Notes: generated from the sequence alone by a model not told the origin. Positions 1-8,491 are shown, counted from the first letter of the stretch. The stretch is DNA of 36,194 nt from a bacterium (GCA_021157815.1 JAGGVT010000043.1:1-36194); one strand, 5' to 3'. A program made the numbers and translations.

Positions 1-40
1 AACTTGATTCAGAATCCACGTCTTCCAGGCTTGAAGATGG

Positions 41-61
41 ATTCCGGGTCAAGCCCGGAAT
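41..61. repeat. REP-like palindrome
   Basis: A perfect 8-bp inverted repeat (ATTCCGGG / CCCGGAAT) flanks a 5-base loop. This resembles short palindromes dispersed through intergenic regions of many bacteria. It lies in non-coding DNA at the window edge, so any upstream gene it might terminate cannot be seen. No T-tract follows, so a terminator role is unlikely. Calling it a dispersed element is inference; copy number cannot be judged from one window. Confidence 0.55.
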
Positions 62-160
62 GACATTGAATATACTTGATGGTTTTATTATGATTTTCTG
101 GTCTATTAAACCTTTTTCAACAGCCCCGGGACGCCAGCGCTACAAGACATCTCAAACCTG

Positions 161-464
161 TTAACTTTCTAACTTGCTAACTTGCTAACCTGCTAACTTG
201 TTAACTTGCTAACCTGCTAACTTGTTAACTTGCTAACTTGCTAACCTGCTAACTTGTTAACTTGCTAACCTGCTAACCTGTTAACTTGCTAACCTGCTAA
301 CCTGCTAACCTGCTAACTTGCTAACCTGCTAACCTGCTAACTTGCTAACCTGTTAACTTGCTAACCTGCTAACTTGCTAACTTGCTAACCTGCTAACTTG
401 CTAACCTGTTAACTTGCTAACTTGCTAACTTGCTAACTTGTTAACTTGCTAACCTGTTAACTGT
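161..464. repeat. 38-unit array of 8-bp tandem repeats
   Basis: From 161 to 464 the sequence divides into 38 consecutive 8-mers of form YTAACYTG with no insertion or deletion. The three common variants are CTAACTTG, CTAACCTG and TTAACTTG. Apart from the slightly degenerate first and last units, variation is limited to C/T at positions 1 and 6. Degenerate units flank it (CAAACCTG at 153, CTTACTTG at 465). All forward frames meet TAA stops, so it is not coding. It has no spacers and is not a CRISPR. The array ends at the pyrD promoter. The 1-525 gap otherwise holds only the palindrome at 41-61. Confidence 0.95.
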
Positions 465-469
465 CTTAC

Positions 470-499
470 TTGCTTTTTCACTCTTGCAAATTCTATAAT
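470..499 (+). promoter_or_regulatory. Putative sigma-70-type promoter of pyrD
   Basis: TTGCTT at 470-475 and TATAAT at 494-499 are separated by 18 bases. The predicted transcription start is near 506, leaving a leader of about 20 bases that carries AGGAG at 515-519. The -35 box overlaps the last degenerate unit of the 8-bp array, so array length would change what lies immediately upstream of the promoter. Confidence 0.6.
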
Positions 500-525
500 C
501 AAAGCGACTATTCTAGGAGATGACC

Positions 526-1437
526 ATGAACCTCAATGTGCAAATCGGGAGTATGAGCCTGCCGAATCCGTTTATCGCCGCAAGCGGGACATACGGCTAC
601 GGCGTTGAATGGGAGGGATTAAGCACTCCGGATGAATTCGGCGCGATTGTCGGCAAGGGTATTTTCATCGAGCCTAAAACGGGGAATCCCTCTCCAAGAC
701 TGGCGGAGACATCATGCGGACTTATTAATTCAATCGGGCTGGAGGGACCAGGAATCGATAATTTCATAAATGAAATTGTCCCTCAAATGAAACAGCTTGA
801 TGTTTTGTGCATTGCGAATATCAACGGCGATTCAGTTGCAGAGTACGGCGACCTTGCCAGACGGTTGGACAGCGTTGAGGAAATCGCGGCAGTAGAGGTT
901 AATGTCAGCTGTCCCAACCTTGAATCCAGCGGTATGACGTTTGGAATAAATGCATCCAGCGTTTCAGAAATAACAAAAATTGTCAGGAGCAGTTTTACCA
1001 GAACTGTGATTGTCAAACTGACTCCGAATGTAACTGACATTCGCGTTCAGGCGAAAGCCGCTCTGGATGCCGGAGCTGACGCGTTGACAATCGCGAACAC
1101 ATGGGTTGGAATGGCGATTGACGTTCATAAGCGCACAAGCAGGATTGGCCGCGATTTCGGAGGCTATTCAGGAGCGGCGATTAAACCGATTACGTTAAAA
1201 CTTGTTTATGAGGTGTATAAGGAATTCGGATGCACGATTATCGGCAGCGGCGGAATATATGAACTGTTTGACTGCCTTGAGTACTTCATCGCCGGAGCGA
1301 GAGCATTGATGCTGGGTACGGTTAATTTCATCGACCCTATGAGAATGGCTGCGCTCAAGAAAGAGCTGGCTGAATTTCTCGAGAATGAGAAGTTATCGCT
1401 GGATGAGTTGATTGGGAGTTATGGTTCATCTGTATAA
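526..1437 (+). CDS. pyrD: Dihydroorotate dehydrogenase, class 1B catalytic subunit
   Basis: Oxidises dihydroorotate to orotate in de novo pyrimidine synthesis; a cytosolic FMN TIM-barrel enzyme. The N-terminal segment LPNPFIAASGTYG, the NVSCPN motif near residue 130 with the class 1B catalytic cysteine, and the FMN-phosphate segments IGSGGI and ALMLGT are all present. About 303 residues is normal for the family. Class 1B enzymes usually pair with the iron-sulfur/FAD subunit PyrK, but no pyrK is adjacent here. The ORF track starts at the ATG at 520, but AGGAG at 515-519 abuts that codon and sits 6 bases before the ATG at 526, so 526 is preferred. It is convergent with purE, with only 10 bases between. 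Confidence 0.95.
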   Translation: MNLNVQIGSMSLPNPFIAASGTYGYGVEWEGLSTPDEFGAIVGKGIFIEPKTGNPSPRLAETSCGLINSIGLEGPGIDNFINEIVPQMKQLDVLCIANINGDSVAEYGDLARRLDSVEEIAAVEVNVSCPNLESSGMTFGINASSVSEITKIVRSSFTRTVIVKLTPNVTDIRVQAKAALDAGADALTIANTWVGMAIDVHKRTSRIGRDFGGYSGAAIKPITLKLVYEVYKEFGCTIIGSGGIYELFDCLEYFIAGARALMLGTVNFIDPMRMAALKKELAEFLENEKLSLDELIGSYGSSV

Positions 1438-1447
1438 CAACAGCCCA

Positions 1448-1915
1448 TTATCCCCACTGATTGCGATATTCCACCAATTTGGATTTGACATTTTCGTTAC
1501 CGCCGGATGCCATTATCTGTGCGGCTAGAATCGCGGCGTTGTCCATTCGACCCACTCCGACTGTCGCCACCGGAATCCCCTCGGGCATCTGGACGATTGA
1601 AAGAAGCGCATCCATGCCGCCAAGTGTTCCAGCCGGAATCGGGACTCCAATCACGGGGATGAGCGTTTGCGATGCTATCACTCCGGGCAGATGAGCCGCG
1701 AGTCCGGCGCCAGCGATTATCGCTTTGACATTCGCTTTCTCAGCGTTCTGAATTATCTCATCCAGTTTATGCAGCTGTCGATGCGCGGAGCAGATATGCG
1801 TTTCATAAGATATCCCAAAACCATCGAGTATCTGTGTCGCTTTGGGAAAATATTCCTCATCGCTCTTGCTGCCAAGAATGATTAAAACGTCAGTGTTTTC
1901 TGTGTCATTTGCCAT
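1448..1915 (-). CDS. purE: N5-carboxyaminoimidazole ribonucleotide mutase (class I PurE)
   Basis: Converts N5-CAIR to CAIR in de novo purine synthesis; class I PurE forms cytosolic octamers. The 155-residue protein shows the substrate-binding GSKSDE motif near residue 15, the SAHR motif near 43, [10 protein letters not shown] near 68, and the C-terminal [14 protein letters not shown] segment. These are the hallmarks of class I PurE, and length is normal. Upstream on the minus strand an AGGA lies 9 bases before the ATG. The usual partner purK is not adjacent. It is divergent from the TPR gene across a 264-base gap and convergent with pyrD. Confidence 0.95.
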   Translation of the reverse strand: MANDTENTDVLIILGSKSDEEYFPKATQILDGFGISYETHICSAHRQLHKLDEIIQNAEKANVKAIIAGAGLAAHLPGVIASQTLIPVIGVPIPAGTLGGMDALLSIVQMPEGIPVATVGVGRMDNAAILAAQIMASGGNENVKSKLVEYRNQWG

Positions 1916-2055
1916 TGTTTGAAATCCTGTTTAAAACATGATTTTATCCAATTCATTCGGATGCAAACGAATCCGATATTAACATTGATGGATAATAGCT
2001 GTGAGACGCCCGAGTGTCAAGCCGGGATGAGTTGAGATCCAACCGGTAAGAATGA

Positions 2056-2083
2056 TTGTTTCACGATTTTAATATGATATAAT
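2056..2083 (+). promoter_or_regulatory. Putative promoter of the TPR-grpE unit
   Basis: TTGTTT (2056-2061) and TATAAT (2078-2083) are 16 bases apart in the 264-base gap between divergent purE and the TPR gene. This would leave a leader of roughly 90 bases before the ATG at 2180. I see no convincing Shine-Dalgarno in front of that ATG. Confidence 0.4.
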
Positions 2084-2179
2084 CATTCGTTTACTCCGAT
2101 ATAGTTCGGATGTTTTAGCTTGAATTGCCTGTTTAGATGAACAAAGATAAACACTGGTGCATTATTTAAAAATCACTTT

Positions 2180-5100
2180 ATGACGCCGTTAAGCAAGATA
2201 TTTGGAAAGACACGCGCTATCGAATCCCTTCTGTCCAAGGGAGATTCCGCTGTTCATAGTGGAAACTACAAGGTTGCGGAGGGTTTTTACGATGATGCCC
2301 TGACCAACCTTGAAAAACTCAAGCCAACTTCTGTAGTTAACCAGCAAATTATCATGTCGCTGGTCGGATTAGCTCAGGCAATCGATGGGCAGGGGCGACG
2401 CGCGGAAGTTTATCAGTATTTTGACAGAGCGCTTGAGATAAAAGGAAACCACGACCAGCTATTCGACATCCTGACAAAAATCATCAAGCCCGATCAGGAA
2501 TTGAATGAAAGCGGGCTGCGTGTTCTTAAAAAGGCGTATGAGAAAAAAAAATCCAACGAGTTTCTATTAAAGATATACGCTCAGGCGTTATGGGATAATC
2601 AGATTTTCGACCAACGTTCATTGGAGATATATGACCGCGCCCATCAGGCTGACCCGAATTTTCCAAAAGCAATCAAGGGATTGGGAAAGGCTCTCATTGA
2701 GAACGCTCGATGGGATGACCGTGCATTGAAAATTCACAGGCGCCTGCAGAAACTGGAACCGGAAAACAAGGAACATCTGAAAAACATCGCGCTTTGCTAT
2801 GCCAATCAAGATCCACCGCCTGATGAATCATACCAGGTGATGCTCAAGGCAAGGGAACTTTATCCTGACGAGGAAGCCATATTCGATGGATTAACCAAGT
2901 ATTATCTTAACAATCAGGAAATGCGCGAGGCTATCTTTGAGCATTTTAAAAAGGCTTATGAGAAAAAGCCTTCCCGTATGATAGCCGAAAAGATGCTTCC
3001 CTACCTGCTTAGAAACCATGACACAAGCGATACGGCAATTAGCGTATATGAACAGCATTTTGCAACTCACCCCAAACGTGAGCAAATTTTGTCAATCCTA
3101 TCTGAGCATTACATAAAGAATAATAAAAGCGATGATCTTGCACTGGAAATTGTTGAAACTCTTTTTAAACTTAATCCTCGCGCCCGCGACAATACTCTCT
3201 ACCTCGCCATGCTTTACGCAAAGGATGGCAAATTCGATGCCACCGCGCTACAGGTGTACGAATCGGTTGTTGATGAGGAAGAGGGTGACACACCGCCTGA
3301 AATAATCAGCGCTCTTGCGAACACATATCTAAAAGAGAATCGCAAGGATTCACACGCGCGAGAGATTTACTTCCGGGAACTCGAGCTTAAACCACACAAT
3401 ACTGAAGTACTTAAGACACTTGGCATAATCGCCCTTTCGAAGAAACATCTCGATGACAGGGATATTAGGGTCCTGACAAAATTATTCAAAGCGCCATCGA
3501 CTCAAAATGAATTTCGGATTAATGTCGCCAATTCACTTGTTCAAGTTCTTACAAAACGCCGGAACGATACAGGATTCGCCCAGGAAGTATTCGGATTCCT
3601 CTGGCAGAAAGGCTCGGAACTGCCATCAGAAGCCGTTATGGAACTTGCGCTGAAGCATGCAAAAAGCAAATCGTCAAATGCGCAGGACATCAGGCTTTTT
3701 GAATCGGCTCTGAAGAATAGATTCAATTCAACAATCGCGTGGGCACTCGCGAAACTATATATTAAAAACAGCCGGGATGATTCCACTGCAAACACTCTGT
3801 ATATGCGTGTTTTGCAGGATGATCCCACAAACAGCAGCATAATCAACTTCCTTGCGCCCAAAATCCTTGACAAAAAGGAAATCAAACCGAAGTATTTCCC
3901 AATAATTCAAGGATTAATAGAAACCAACCCCAAGCTGCTGCTGGAGAAGGTTTCACAGACTCACGGCATGACGCTCTTCATCAAAACCGGCAGGCATCAT
4001 CTGATCCATGGTGATTTCGACAAGGCGTTCAAGGTGCTGAATTTCGCAAATAAAAATTTCAAGGATCCGGTTATTGAATACCTTCTTGGAATCGCGCTTC
4101 TTGAAAAAGGTGATTTGTCCACCGCGAGCCGCGTATTCGAGCATCTTGTAAAAAGCGCGCCACAGAATCCACTATATCAATACCGCCTTGGCCATCTCGC
4201 TCTTCTTGAAAAGAAATTTGACATAGCTGAAAAGGCATTTAAAAAACTCTTTAAATCATATCCGAATCATGAATTGTTAAACGCCCGCATGGGCATGTTA
4301 TATGAAGCTCAAGGCAACTGGAAAAAAGCCGAGACACATTATAAAAAACTTCTTGAATCCAGCGGTGAATTCTCGAATTACGGTTTATTACGCCTTGCCG
4401 TGGAGAATTTCCGCCATAATCGCGATGACAGTTTCGAGGAGAAACTGAAAAAACATATCGATGAATCATATTTCGGGCAGCTTATCGCTCGAACGCTGGC
4501 AAAGAGAAGGTTTGACATTGGAGTCCGCGCTTTCAGAGAGGAGAAACTTCAGGAAGCGGTTCACCATCTTGAACGCGCCGCGAAGTATGTCGATACAGCA
4601 GAACTCAACCGGATTTACGCAGAGGCGCATTATCGTTACGGAATCCAGTTGATGAAGCGCAACGATACTGTCAACGCCGAAAAGCATTTTAAACAAGCTC
4701 AGGAAATTGATCCAAAGTCCGGTGGCCCAAGCCTTCTTCTTGGACTGATGAGCCACATTAACAACAAACCGATCAAAGCGAGAAGTTACTATCAGTACGT
4801 CATCAATAACCACAGTAACCTAAGAGACTATGCTCTTATCTACCTCGGCAAGCTGGAACTGAAAAACAAGAATTACAATCAAGCAAACGAAAATTTCAAC
4901 ATGGCACTGGAATATGAACGTGTTTATCCGGAAGCGCTTCTCGGGCGCATGATTTCGTTCTACATAAACTCCGCTGAGCTGGATACTCCCAGGATACTTG
5001 AAAACCGCGATTTCCTTGAACTGTATGAAAAGAAAATGATAAACCTTCCATTCCTGGGCGTGATTTTTTTCCGGGGCGGCAGATATGACCAAGGCATCAA

Positions 5101-6145
5101 TGTTCTGGAAAAGGGAGTAAAGAAAAACCCGGATGTTGAATCGCTTTTTTTACTGGGACTTTTAAATATTTATAACCAGAAACATAAGATAGCGTTCCAC
5201 TACTGGTCGGATATCCCTTCGCTTCTTGGCAAGAGCAAAATGATGCTGGACAAGAAACTGGAGATTCTCTACGCACTTGGATATTACTACCTTGAAGAAG
5301 AAATGATAGAGAAAGCGACTGAGGTTTTTGATGAAATCAAACGCTTCAGCCCCAAGAGCCTTGATTTGGATATAGCAAAATCGCTTACGTTGATTCATAG
5401 AGGATATCTGGAGGCAAAAGCCAGAAATGTAGATCGCGCGATTAACTCGTGGAAAACCGCTCTTAAATTCAACCAGTCATCACTGATGGCTCTTCAAAAC
5501 CTTTCGCTTGCTTACATCATCAAGACAAAGCCGCAGGAAGCCCTTGACAACTGGACTCACTATTTCGACCTTCTTGAAAGAAAGGTGCAGCGATTCCCGG
5601 ATGAAAATTCCGTTGTCGAATTGAATGAATCTCGGCGAATTCTAAATACGCTTAACATGGTCGCGGGAGATGAGAAAACTTTCTCGCTTGCGGTAAGAAA
5701 AGAAATCCTGATAGACAACATAGAGAGCGTGAACCATTATTACTGGACACTTAACCTTGAGAAAGGCGCGACCGCGGATGATGCGAAGACATCATATTTC
5801 AGGCTGATTCGAACATACACTCCGGAAAAACACGCTGAGGAATTCATGCAAATCGAGGAAGCGTACCAGTTCTTCCTTGATGACGACCGATTTAAAAAAG
5901 CGCAGCCGTTGATCTTTAACGGGTTTAACCTTCATAAAACACTCAGGCTTATTAAACTTCCTTTTAAATGGGGTGTTCCTGAATTACCGTCAATTATGGA
6001 CTCCTGCGATCGATTTATCGACCCCAGGGAATCCATTAGCAATATTAAGTTCCAGTCTTTCTATCATCAGATTTCATTCGACAAGGTTCTTCCTGATTAT
6101 CCTACTCATGAATTTGTCATAGATGATTATCTGACCGACTGGTAA
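2180..6145 (+). CDS. Giant TPR protein with degenerate C-terminal J-like domain
   Basis: A 1321-residue soluble protein with no signal peptide or membrane segment. Most of it is consecutive helical tetratricopeptide repeats of about 34-36 residues (for example ALEIYD..., LYQYRLGHLALLEKKFDIAEKAF). Residues about 1185-1240 resemble a J-domain: YYWTLNLEKGATADDAKTSYFRLIR, then F-x2-IEEAYQFFLDD. At the position of the invariant HPD tripeptide the sequence reads T1214-P-E. An uncharacterised tail of about 80 residues follows, ending DDYLTDW. grpE follows after 29 bases, so the pair probably acts with an Hsp70 encoded elsewhere. TPR assignment is secure; the J-like call is moderate; partner and substrate are unknown. 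Confidence 0.8.
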   Translation: MTPLSKIFGKTRAIESLLSKGDSAVHSGNYKVAEGFYDDALTNLEKLKPTSVVNQQIIMSLVGLAQAIDGQGRRAEVYQYFDRALEIKGNHDQLFDILTKIIKPDQELNESGLRVLKKAYEKKKSNEFLLKIYAQALWDNQIFDQRSLEIYDRAHQADPNFPKAIKGLGKALIENARWDDRALKIHRRLQKLEPENKEHLKNIALCYANQDPPPDESYQVMLKARELYPDEEAIFDGLTKYYLNNQEMREAIFEHFKKAYEKKPSRMIAEKMLPYLLRNHDTSDTAISVYEQHFATHPKREQILSILSEHYIKNNKSDDLALEIVETLFKLNPRARDNTLYLAMLYAKDGKFDATALQVYESVVDEEEGDTPPEIISALANTYLKENRKDSHAREIYFRELELKPHNTEVLKTLGIIALSKKHLDDRDIRVLTKLFKAPSTQNEFRINVANSLVQVLTKRRNDTGFAQEVFGFLWQKGSELPSEAVMELALKHAKSKSSNAQDIRLFESALKNRFNSTIAWALAKLYIKNSRDDSTANTLYMRVLQDDPTNSSIINFLAPKILDKKEIKPKYFPIIQGLIETNPKLLLEKVSQTHGMTLFIKTGRHHLIHGDFDKAFKVLNFANKNFKDPVIEYLLGIALLEKGDLSTASRVFEHLVKSAPQNPLYQYRLGHLALLEKKFDIAEKAFKKLFKSYPNHELLNARMGMLYEAQGNWKKAETHYKKLLESSGEFSNYGLLRLAVENFRHNRDDSFEEKLKKHIDESYFGQLIARTLAKRRFDIGVRAFREEKLQEAVHHLERAAKYVDTAELNRIYAEAHYRYGIQLMKRNDTVNAEKHFKQAQEIDPKSGGPSLLLGLMSHINNKPIKARSYYQYVINNHSNLRDYALIYLGKLELKNKNYNQANENFNMALEYERVYPEALLGRMISFYINSAELDTPRILENRDFLELYEKKMINLPFLGVIFFRGGRYDQGINVLEKGVKKNPDVESLFLLGLLNIYNQKHKIAFHYWSDIPSLLGKSKMMLDKKLEILYALGYYYLEEEMIEKATEVFDEIKRFSPKSLDLDIAKSLTLIHRGYLEAKARNVDRAINSWKTALKFNQSSLMALQNLSLAYIIKTKPQEALDNWTHYFDLLERKVQRFPDENSVVELNESRRILNTLNMVAGDEKTFSLAVRKEILIDNIESVNHYYWTLNLEKGATADDAKTSYFRLIRTYTPEKHAEEFMQIEEAYQFFLDDDRFKKAQPLIFNGFNLHKTLRLIKLPFKWGVPELPSIMDSCDRFIDPRESISNIKFQSFYHQISFDKVLPDYPTHEFVIDDYLTDW

Positions 6146-6174
6146 ATTTTATTCATAGACAGGCAATATATACC

Positions 6175-6843
6175 GTGAACGAATTTCTCTTCGACAATAA
6201 ACCGTTTGATATCATGCGTCCTGAAACCTCAGAAGGCACGCAAAAAGACACGGAAAAGCCGTACATCACCGACCTTCTGAAAGAGATTGGTAAAATCCGG
6301 ATTGATGTATTGCGAATGCAGAAACGCATGCAGTCGCAGACAAGACAGGGACCAGGAGGCGCGTCACTGGCATCGTCGGATTTGATAGACCCCAATTCTG
6401 GCCGTGACATGGCACAGGCTTTGAAGTTCCTTGAAATCATTCTACGTGATATTCGCGGGATTAAACCCGAAATTACCAGTCTTCACGATAAAATTAAAAA
6501 CGAAATTACTGATGATATGACCACAAGCTTATTTCAGGTGATTGACGCTTTTCAAAGAGTATTTTTATCGATGAACGAATCGGAGGATGGTCCTCAGATG
6601 TTGGGATGGTTTAAAGGAATCAGGCAGATTTACAATACCATGATGATGACTCTGCAAAAATACGGCATTGAGGAAATTGAGTGTCTTGGAAAAAAGTTTG
6701 ACCCAAAGATTCACGCTGCGGTCGGGACTGTTAAAGACTCATCAAAAGCGAATGGAACAATTGTCAGAGTGGACAGATTGGGATTCATACGAAACAGTAT
6801 CCCGATGAGATTCCCCGAAGTAATAATCGTAAGAAACAACTGA
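6175..6843 (+). CDS. grpE: Divergent GrpE-family nucleotide exchange factor
   Basis: GrpE proteins are dimeric nucleotide-exchange factors for Hsp70/DnaK. The C-terminal half matches: QKYGIEEIECLGKKFDPKIHAAVG corresponds to the family segment ending FDP-x2-H-x-A-V, and the beta-wing follows (NGTIVRVDRLGF ... RFPEVIIV). The N-terminal half is unusual. It has a Gly/Ser-rich break near residues 60-70 and lacks the canonical Arg-rich RxxAExENYRKR stretch of the dimerisation helix. The start is GTG at 6175 with a weak AGG upstream; an ATG at residue 14 is an alternative. Its position 29 bases after the TPR/J-like gene suggests a shared transcript and function. Confidence 0.8.
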   Translation: MNEFLFDNKPFDIMRPETSEGTQKDTEKPYITDLLKEIGKIRIDVLRMQKRMQSQTRQGPGGASLASSDLIDPNSGRDMAQALKFLEIILRDIRGIKPEITSLHDKIKNEITDDMTTSLFQVIDAFQRVFLSMNESEDGPQMLGWFKGIRQIYNTMMMTLQKYGIEEIECLGKKFDPKIHAAVGTVKDSSKANGTIVRVDRLGFIRNSIPMRFPEVIIVRNN

Positions 6844-6848
6844 TATCC

Positions 6849-6867
6849 AGTGCTGATTATCAGCACT
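6849..6867. other. Hairpin after grpE
   Basis: A perfect 8-bp stem (AGTGCTGA / TCAGCACT) with a 3-base loop lies 6 bases after the grpE stop. No T-tract follows on either strand, so an intrinsic terminator is not well supported; it could protect a 3' end. Confidence 0.4.
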
Positions 6868-6969
6868 ACACTACAAAAATAAACAAAAATTCTGTTAGGT
6901 AAAAAAAATCAATCGTGGTATCATGTTTGTTCTTTTTGCGTAAATATTAGTTAAGGTAAATGGTATCAA

Positions 6970-7395
6970 GTGAGTCTAAAGATAAGGTTAAAAAGAATCG
7001 GAATGCGGAAGCAGGCATCATACAAAATTGTGGTTGCGGATGCTCGCAAACCGCGTGACGGCAAAGCTGTCGATATTTTAGGAAGCTATTCACCTCAGAG
7101 GAAAGACAAGCCTCTGACTCTTGACATTAAAAAGGTGGACAAGTGGCTGGCAGTCGGTGCGCAACCCACAGAAGCCGCGAAGAAAATCGTGGACAAGGCA
7201 AGAAAAGCGGCTGAGGAACAAGGCGTAACCAAAGTATCGTTAACCAGCGAGCCTGGGAAGCCAAAGCCCAGTAAAAAACAGATGTTGAAGCAGAAAGAAA
7301 CTGCTGAAAAGGATGAAAAAGCTCCAGCTGAAGCACAACCTGAAACTGAGAAAACCGAACCGGAAGAGTCCGAAACAAAGGAAACCGGTGAATAA
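6970..7395 (+). CDS. rpsP: 30S ribosomal protein S16 with acidic C-terminal tail
   Basis: S16 binds 16S rRNA and helps small-subunit assembly. The first ~80 residues are canonical ([20 protein letters not shown], then ILGSYSP and [14 protein letters not shown]). Bacterial S16 is usually 80-90 residues; this one is 141 because of a tail of about 55 residues rich in Lys, Glu, Pro and Thr (for example [15 protein letters not shown]). The start is GTG at 6970; an overlapping ATG at 6960 is out of frame. It is the first gene of the rpsP-khpA-rimM-trmD-rplS cluster, an order known from many bacteria. Confidence 0.95.
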   Translation: MSLKIRLKRIGMRKQASYKIVVADARKPRDGKAVDILGSYSPQRKDKPLTLDIKKVDKWLAVGAQPTEAAKKIVDKARKAAEEQGVTKVSLTSEPGKPKPSKKQMLKQKETAEKDEKAPAEAQPETEKTEPEESETKETGE

Positions 7396-7444
7396 ATACA
7401 TCTGTTTTTTCCAGTTATCAACCGGATAATTCCGCTGGATGGGG

Positions 7445-7450
7445 TATAAT
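7445..7450 (+). promoter_or_regulatory. Possible -10 box upstream of khpA
   Basis: TATAAT occurs 75 bases before the khpA start in the 130-base rpsP-khpA gap. No -35 hexamer is found at 16-18 bases (the nearest candidate, TTATCA at 7415, is 24 bases away), so an internal promoter is only suggested. Confidence 0.25.
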
Positions 7451-7525
7451 AAAATAGAAAGTACTATGTGAATCATTCTCGTCTAATGAGATGGGATATG
7501 TTGGAGTCCGAGGAGATTTAGTATC

Positions 7526-7759
7526 ATGCGCGAACTGTTGTTGTCAATTGTCAAGGAACTGGTAGACCATCCGGAGGATGTGGAAGTTCAGGAAGTAGTC
7601 GGTGAAAGAACAACTGTTCTGGAACTGAAAGTACATTCTGATGACATCGGCAAGGTGATTGGTCGAAAGGGGAGAATAATTAATTCTCTCAGAATAATCA
7701 TCAAGTCTGCCGCGGTAAAAGATGGTAAGATTATCACCCTTGAACTGATTTCCCAGTAA
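7526..7759 (+). CDS. khpA: KH-domain RNA-binding protein KhpA
   Basis: A small (77 residues) single type II KH-domain protein of the KhpA/YlqC family, which partners KhpB/Jag in several Gram-positives and binds RNA. The diagnostic GxxG loop is seen as VIGRKGRIINSLR near residues 43-56, preceded by the strand TTVLELKVHSDDIGK. AGGAG at 7511-7515 lies 10 bases before the ATG. Its place between rpsP and rimM is the conserved neighbourhood of the family. It may be translated from the rpsP transcript or from a weak internal promoter. Confidence 0.93.
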   Translation: MRELLLSIVKELVDHPEDVEVQEVVGERTTVLELKVHSDDIGKVIGRKGRIINSLRIIIKSAAVKDGKIITLELISQ

Positions 7760-7867
7760 TCCATTATAGCTGGCATGGATTATGGGATAACGAATCTCGT
7801 AGTAAGAAATGACAATTATGTTTCTTATTAGGATATTCGTGTTTTATTGCTTTAGATTATTTTGGGT

Positions 7868-7896
7868 GCGACCCCTCATTTAACGGTCGCTTTTTT
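7868..7896 (+). terminator. Intrinsic terminator between khpA and rimM
   Basis: GCGACC (7868-7873) pairs with GGTCGC (7885-7890) across an 11-base loop and is followed by six T. It sits inside the 181-base khpA-rimM gap, so the cluster may be transcribed as two units or attenuated here. No strong promoter for rimM is evident downstream of it. Confidence 0.65.
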
Positions 7897-7942
7897 AATG
7901 ACTACCTTGTGATAGAATTTTACACAAGCAAGCAACGGTAGT

Positions 7943-7950
7943 GGAGGTGA
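7943..7950 (+). promoter_or_regulatory. Shine-Dalgarno deciding the rimM start
   Basis: GGAGGTGA is a near-ideal Shine-Dalgarno. It lies inside the ORF as predicted from GTG 7941 and 5 bases before an in-frame TTG at 7956, so the TTG is the likely initiator. Confidence 0.75.
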
Positions 7951-7955
7951 GTATT

Positions 7956-8480
7956 TTGAATCCTGCTGAAGAGATTAACATCGGTTTGATTCTTGGACCT
8001 TTCGGTGTCAAGGGCGAGTTAAAAATAATGCCCCTGATTAATGATGCCAACAGGCTGTCTGAACTCAAGGATGTTTTAATCGGCAAAGAGAATCAGGATT
8101 CGGAAAGGTATGATATCACCAGAGTCCGCGTCCACAAGACACTGGTGATTATCAAACTTAAGGGAATTAGTTCACGCGAGGATTCAATGTTCCTTAAAAA
8201 CGCGTATCTTCGTATCCCGCGCGACCAGCTTAAAGAGCTTGGTGAGGATCAGTTTTATATTATGGATCTTCAGGGGATAGAAGTATCCACAACCAAAGGT
8301 ATAAAACTTGGAACGCTTGCCGAGGTAATAGAAACTCCCGCTAACGATATTTACCTGATCCAGGGGGATGACAGGAAATATCTAATACCGGCAGTCAAGG
8401 ACATAATTAAAAACGTGGACATAGACAATAAAAAAATGGAAATTGAGCCGATTGAGGGACTTCTGGACCTCGAAGGCTGA
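7956..8480 (+). CDS. rimM: 16S rRNA processing factor RimM
   Basis: RimM helps mature the 30S head by binding S19. The N-terminal RimM beta-barrel is marked by INIGLILGPFGVKGELKI, and the C-terminal PRC-barrel by the stretch from QFYIMDLQGIEV to KYLIPAVKDIIKNVDIDNKKMEIEPIEGLLDL. With the TTG start the protein is 174 residues, a normal length; the longer GTG 7941 start would place the Shine-Dalgarno inside the gene. trmD follows after 11 bases, the usual pairing. Confidence 0.93.
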   Translation: MNPAEEINIGLILGPFGVKGELKIMPLINDANRLSELKDVLIGKENQDSERYDITRVRVHKTLVIIKLKGISSREDSMFLKNAYLRIPRDQLKELGEDQFYIMDLQGIEVSTTKGIKLGTLAEVIETPANDIYLIQGDDRKYLIPAVKDIIKNVDIDNKKMEIEPIEGLLDLEG

Positions 8481-8491
8481 TATACAGTACC

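Noticed and set aside
161-464. Could the tandem array be a CRISPR?
   Set aside because: Units are 8 bases, contiguous and without unique spacers; no cas genes are near.
2007-2030. Degenerate copy of the REP-like palindrome seen at 41-61
   Set aside because: Only the core CAAGCC-GGGATGA portion is similar and the inverted repeat is broken; too weak to call.
5732-5900. Canonical DnaJ J-domain in the TPR protein
   Set aside because: The HPD tripeptide is absent, so it is reported as J-like and degenerate, not as a functional J-domain.
6849-6867. Intrinsic terminator after grpE
   Set aside because: The hairpin is perfect but no T-tract follows on either strand; listed only as a hairpin.
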